A stretch of DNA of 5,145 nucleotides. Source: Actinomycetes bacterium (GTDB lineage: Bacteria; Actinomycetota; Actinomycetes; Actinomycetales; Microbacteriaceae). Under the pieces are notes generated by a model. That model was given only the letters and a program-made list of their open reading frames with translations. It did no database searches and had not been told where the DNA came from. Position 1 is the stretch's first letter. Every line of letters starts with the position of its first letter. Positions 4,383 to 5,145 of this stretch are shown here, piece by piece. The stretch lies in NCBI GenBank assembly GCA_023432005.1, contig JAEYVF010000007.1:1-5145 (forward strand), in the 5' to 3' direction. A program made the translations under genes and the position numbers.

Positions 4383-4646
4383 GTGCCCGAGAACGCCCCC
4401 GTCCCGCTCAATCGTATCGAACGCGTGCTGGCCGCCATGATCGCGGCCGTCGTCGGCATCTCGGTCATCGCGATCGTCGCGACGATGATCGCATCGGGCT
4501 CGGGCGCCGACATGTCCGAGGGCGTCTGGCCCGCCGCGATGCTCGTGGGCTACTTCGGTCTGCCGGTGGCGTTCCTGCTCATCGTGGCGTTCCTCATCAT
4601 CAGCTCCGTGCGCCGCAGCCGGCTCGCCCGGGACGGTGGGCAGTAG
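4383..4646 (+). CDS. Small membrane protein with two transmembrane helices (unrecognised)
   Basis: An 87-residue protein with helices at about 15-37 and 50-73, a short polar loop between them (SGSGADMSEGV), and a basic C-terminus (RRSRLAR, 77-83) that predicts both ends inside. I do not recognise a named family. The reading frame is supported by GC-rich third positions, the TANNNT box 6 nt before the GTG start and the tight junction with the next gene. Its stop overlaps the helicase-associated gene by 11 nt, so the two are probably translated from one mRNA. It diverges from cspB across 52 bp. Function unknown. Confidence 0.75.
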   Translation: MPENAPVPLNRIERVLAAMIAAVVGISVIAIVATMIASGSGADMSEGVWPAAMLVGYFGLPVAFLLIVAFLIISSVRRSRLARDGGQ

Positions 4647-5145
4647 CAGCTCGGCCCTCGCGCTCGCGGCTCGGCTGCGGGCGCGGTCCGACGACGCCCT
4701 CGTCGACCTGCTGCACGCGCGGCCCGTCCGCGAGGCCGGCATCCGCGACGTGTTCGACCTCGCCGAGGCCCTGCTCGACCCGGTCTCGCTCCAGGCGGCG
4801 CTGACGCGTCTCGACCGCACCGCCCTCGGCGTGCTCGCCGCGGTCGTGCTGCTCGACGAGCCGGATGCCGCGGCGATCGCCGCGCGCACCCGTCGCGAGG
4901 TCGCGGAGGTGCGCGCCGCCCTCGACCGGCTCGCGGAGCTCGCCCTCGTGGTCGACGACGACGGGATCCTCTCCGCGCCCGCGCAGCTCGCCGAGGTGCT
5001 GCGAGGGTGGCCGGCTCTGGGGCTGCCCTCACCCGAGGAGCTCATCGACGCCCGGCCCCCCGCCGCCCTCGAGCCCGTGCACGGCGACGACCGCGCGGCC
5101 GCCGATCGCGCGGCCGGCGAGCGCGCGTTCGGCGCTGTCACCGCC
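4636..5145 (+). CDS. N-terminal part of a helicase-associated (XPB/Ssl2-type) protein (partial)
   Basis: The first 170 codons of a long open frame that runs off the right edge. The N-terminus (LAARLRARSDDALVDLLHAR, 10-29, then DVFDLAEALLDPVSLQAALTRL, 38-59) and the winged-helix-like stretch at about 52-115 (LDRTALGVLAAV, then EVRAALDRLAELALV) match actinobacterial helicase-associated proteins of the XPB/Ssl2 N-terminal type. RAFGAVTA at the edge matches the opening of their central domain. Family members are usually 600-800 residues and are often followed by an XPB-like DNA repair helicase gene, so one may lie just beyond the window. The start GTG 4636 is chosen because the homology begins there and GGGAC lies just upstream. 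It overlaps the preceding gene by 11 nt, suggesting coupled translation. The family name comes from sequence recognition only. Confidence 0.8.
   Translation, partial: MGSSSSALALAARLRARSDDALVDLLHARPVREAGIRDVFDLAEALLDPVSLQAALTRLDRTALGVLAAVVLLDEPDAAAIAARTRREVAEVRAALDRLAELALVVDDDGILSAPAQLAEVLRGWPALGLPSPEELIDARPPAALEPVHGDDRAAADRAAGERAFGAVTA

Noticed and set aside
3828..5141. Long minus-strand open frame across the right end
   Set aside because: It is antisense to the helicase-associated gene and out of frame with cspB and DUF3027; high GC alone keeps it open.

Overview
The window is high-GC DNA (roughly 70% G+C by eye) with strong G/C preference at codon third positions, several GTG/TTG starts and leaderless-type promoters. 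The gene set (DtxR/IdeR-type regulator, mycobacterial-type SerC, DUF2530, DUF3027, CspB with a C-terminal extension, helicase-associated protein) is actinobacterial. A member of the Microbacteriaceae is the best guess; that family-level call is inference.

Layout, left to right. (1) 391 to 1, minus: the N-terminus of a Pro/Ala-rich protein that runs off the window, with a good promoter in front of it. (2) 1059 to 562, minus: a small stand-alone HNH endonuclease starting at TTG. (3) 1060-1383: a 324-nt gap holding a 33-residue minus-strand small ORF, a strong intrinsic terminator that begins at the base after its stop codon, and further hairpins. (4) 2076 to 1384, minus: a DtxR/IdeR iron-dependent repressor with every recognised metal ligand. 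(5) 2134-3243, plus: serC, phosphoserine aminotransferase, divergent from dtxR across 57 bp. (6) 3253-3489, plus: a DUF2530 two-helix membrane protein. (7) 3945 to 3367, minus: a DUF3027 protein with a very acidic tail, whose last 40 codons lie antisense and codon-aligned to DUF2530. (8) 4330 to 3950, minus: cspB, 4 nt upstream of the DUF3027 gene. (9) 4383-4646, plus: a two-helix membrane protein. (10) 4636 to the right edge, plus: the N-terminus of a helicase-associated (XPB/Ssl2-type) protein, overlapping gene 9 by 11 nt.

Most of this is conserved housekeeping content: iron regulation, serine biosynthesis, RNA chaperoning and DNA repair. cspB and DUF3027 look like one translationally coupled unit, as do genes 9 and 10. 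Three plus-strand genes (serC, DUF2530 and the gene at 4383) each have a TANNNT -10 box exactly 6 nt before the start codon and no ribosome binding site, which is the leaderless pattern.

The least ordinary element is the dtxR-HNH gap. The only TANNNT box on its minus strand lies upstream of the small ORF. The stretch between the terminator and the HNH start contains no TA dinucleotide. HNH transcription therefore probably has to pass the terminator, which suggests a leader-peptide attenuator. No CRISPR array, tRNA, rRNA or insertion sequence was seen.
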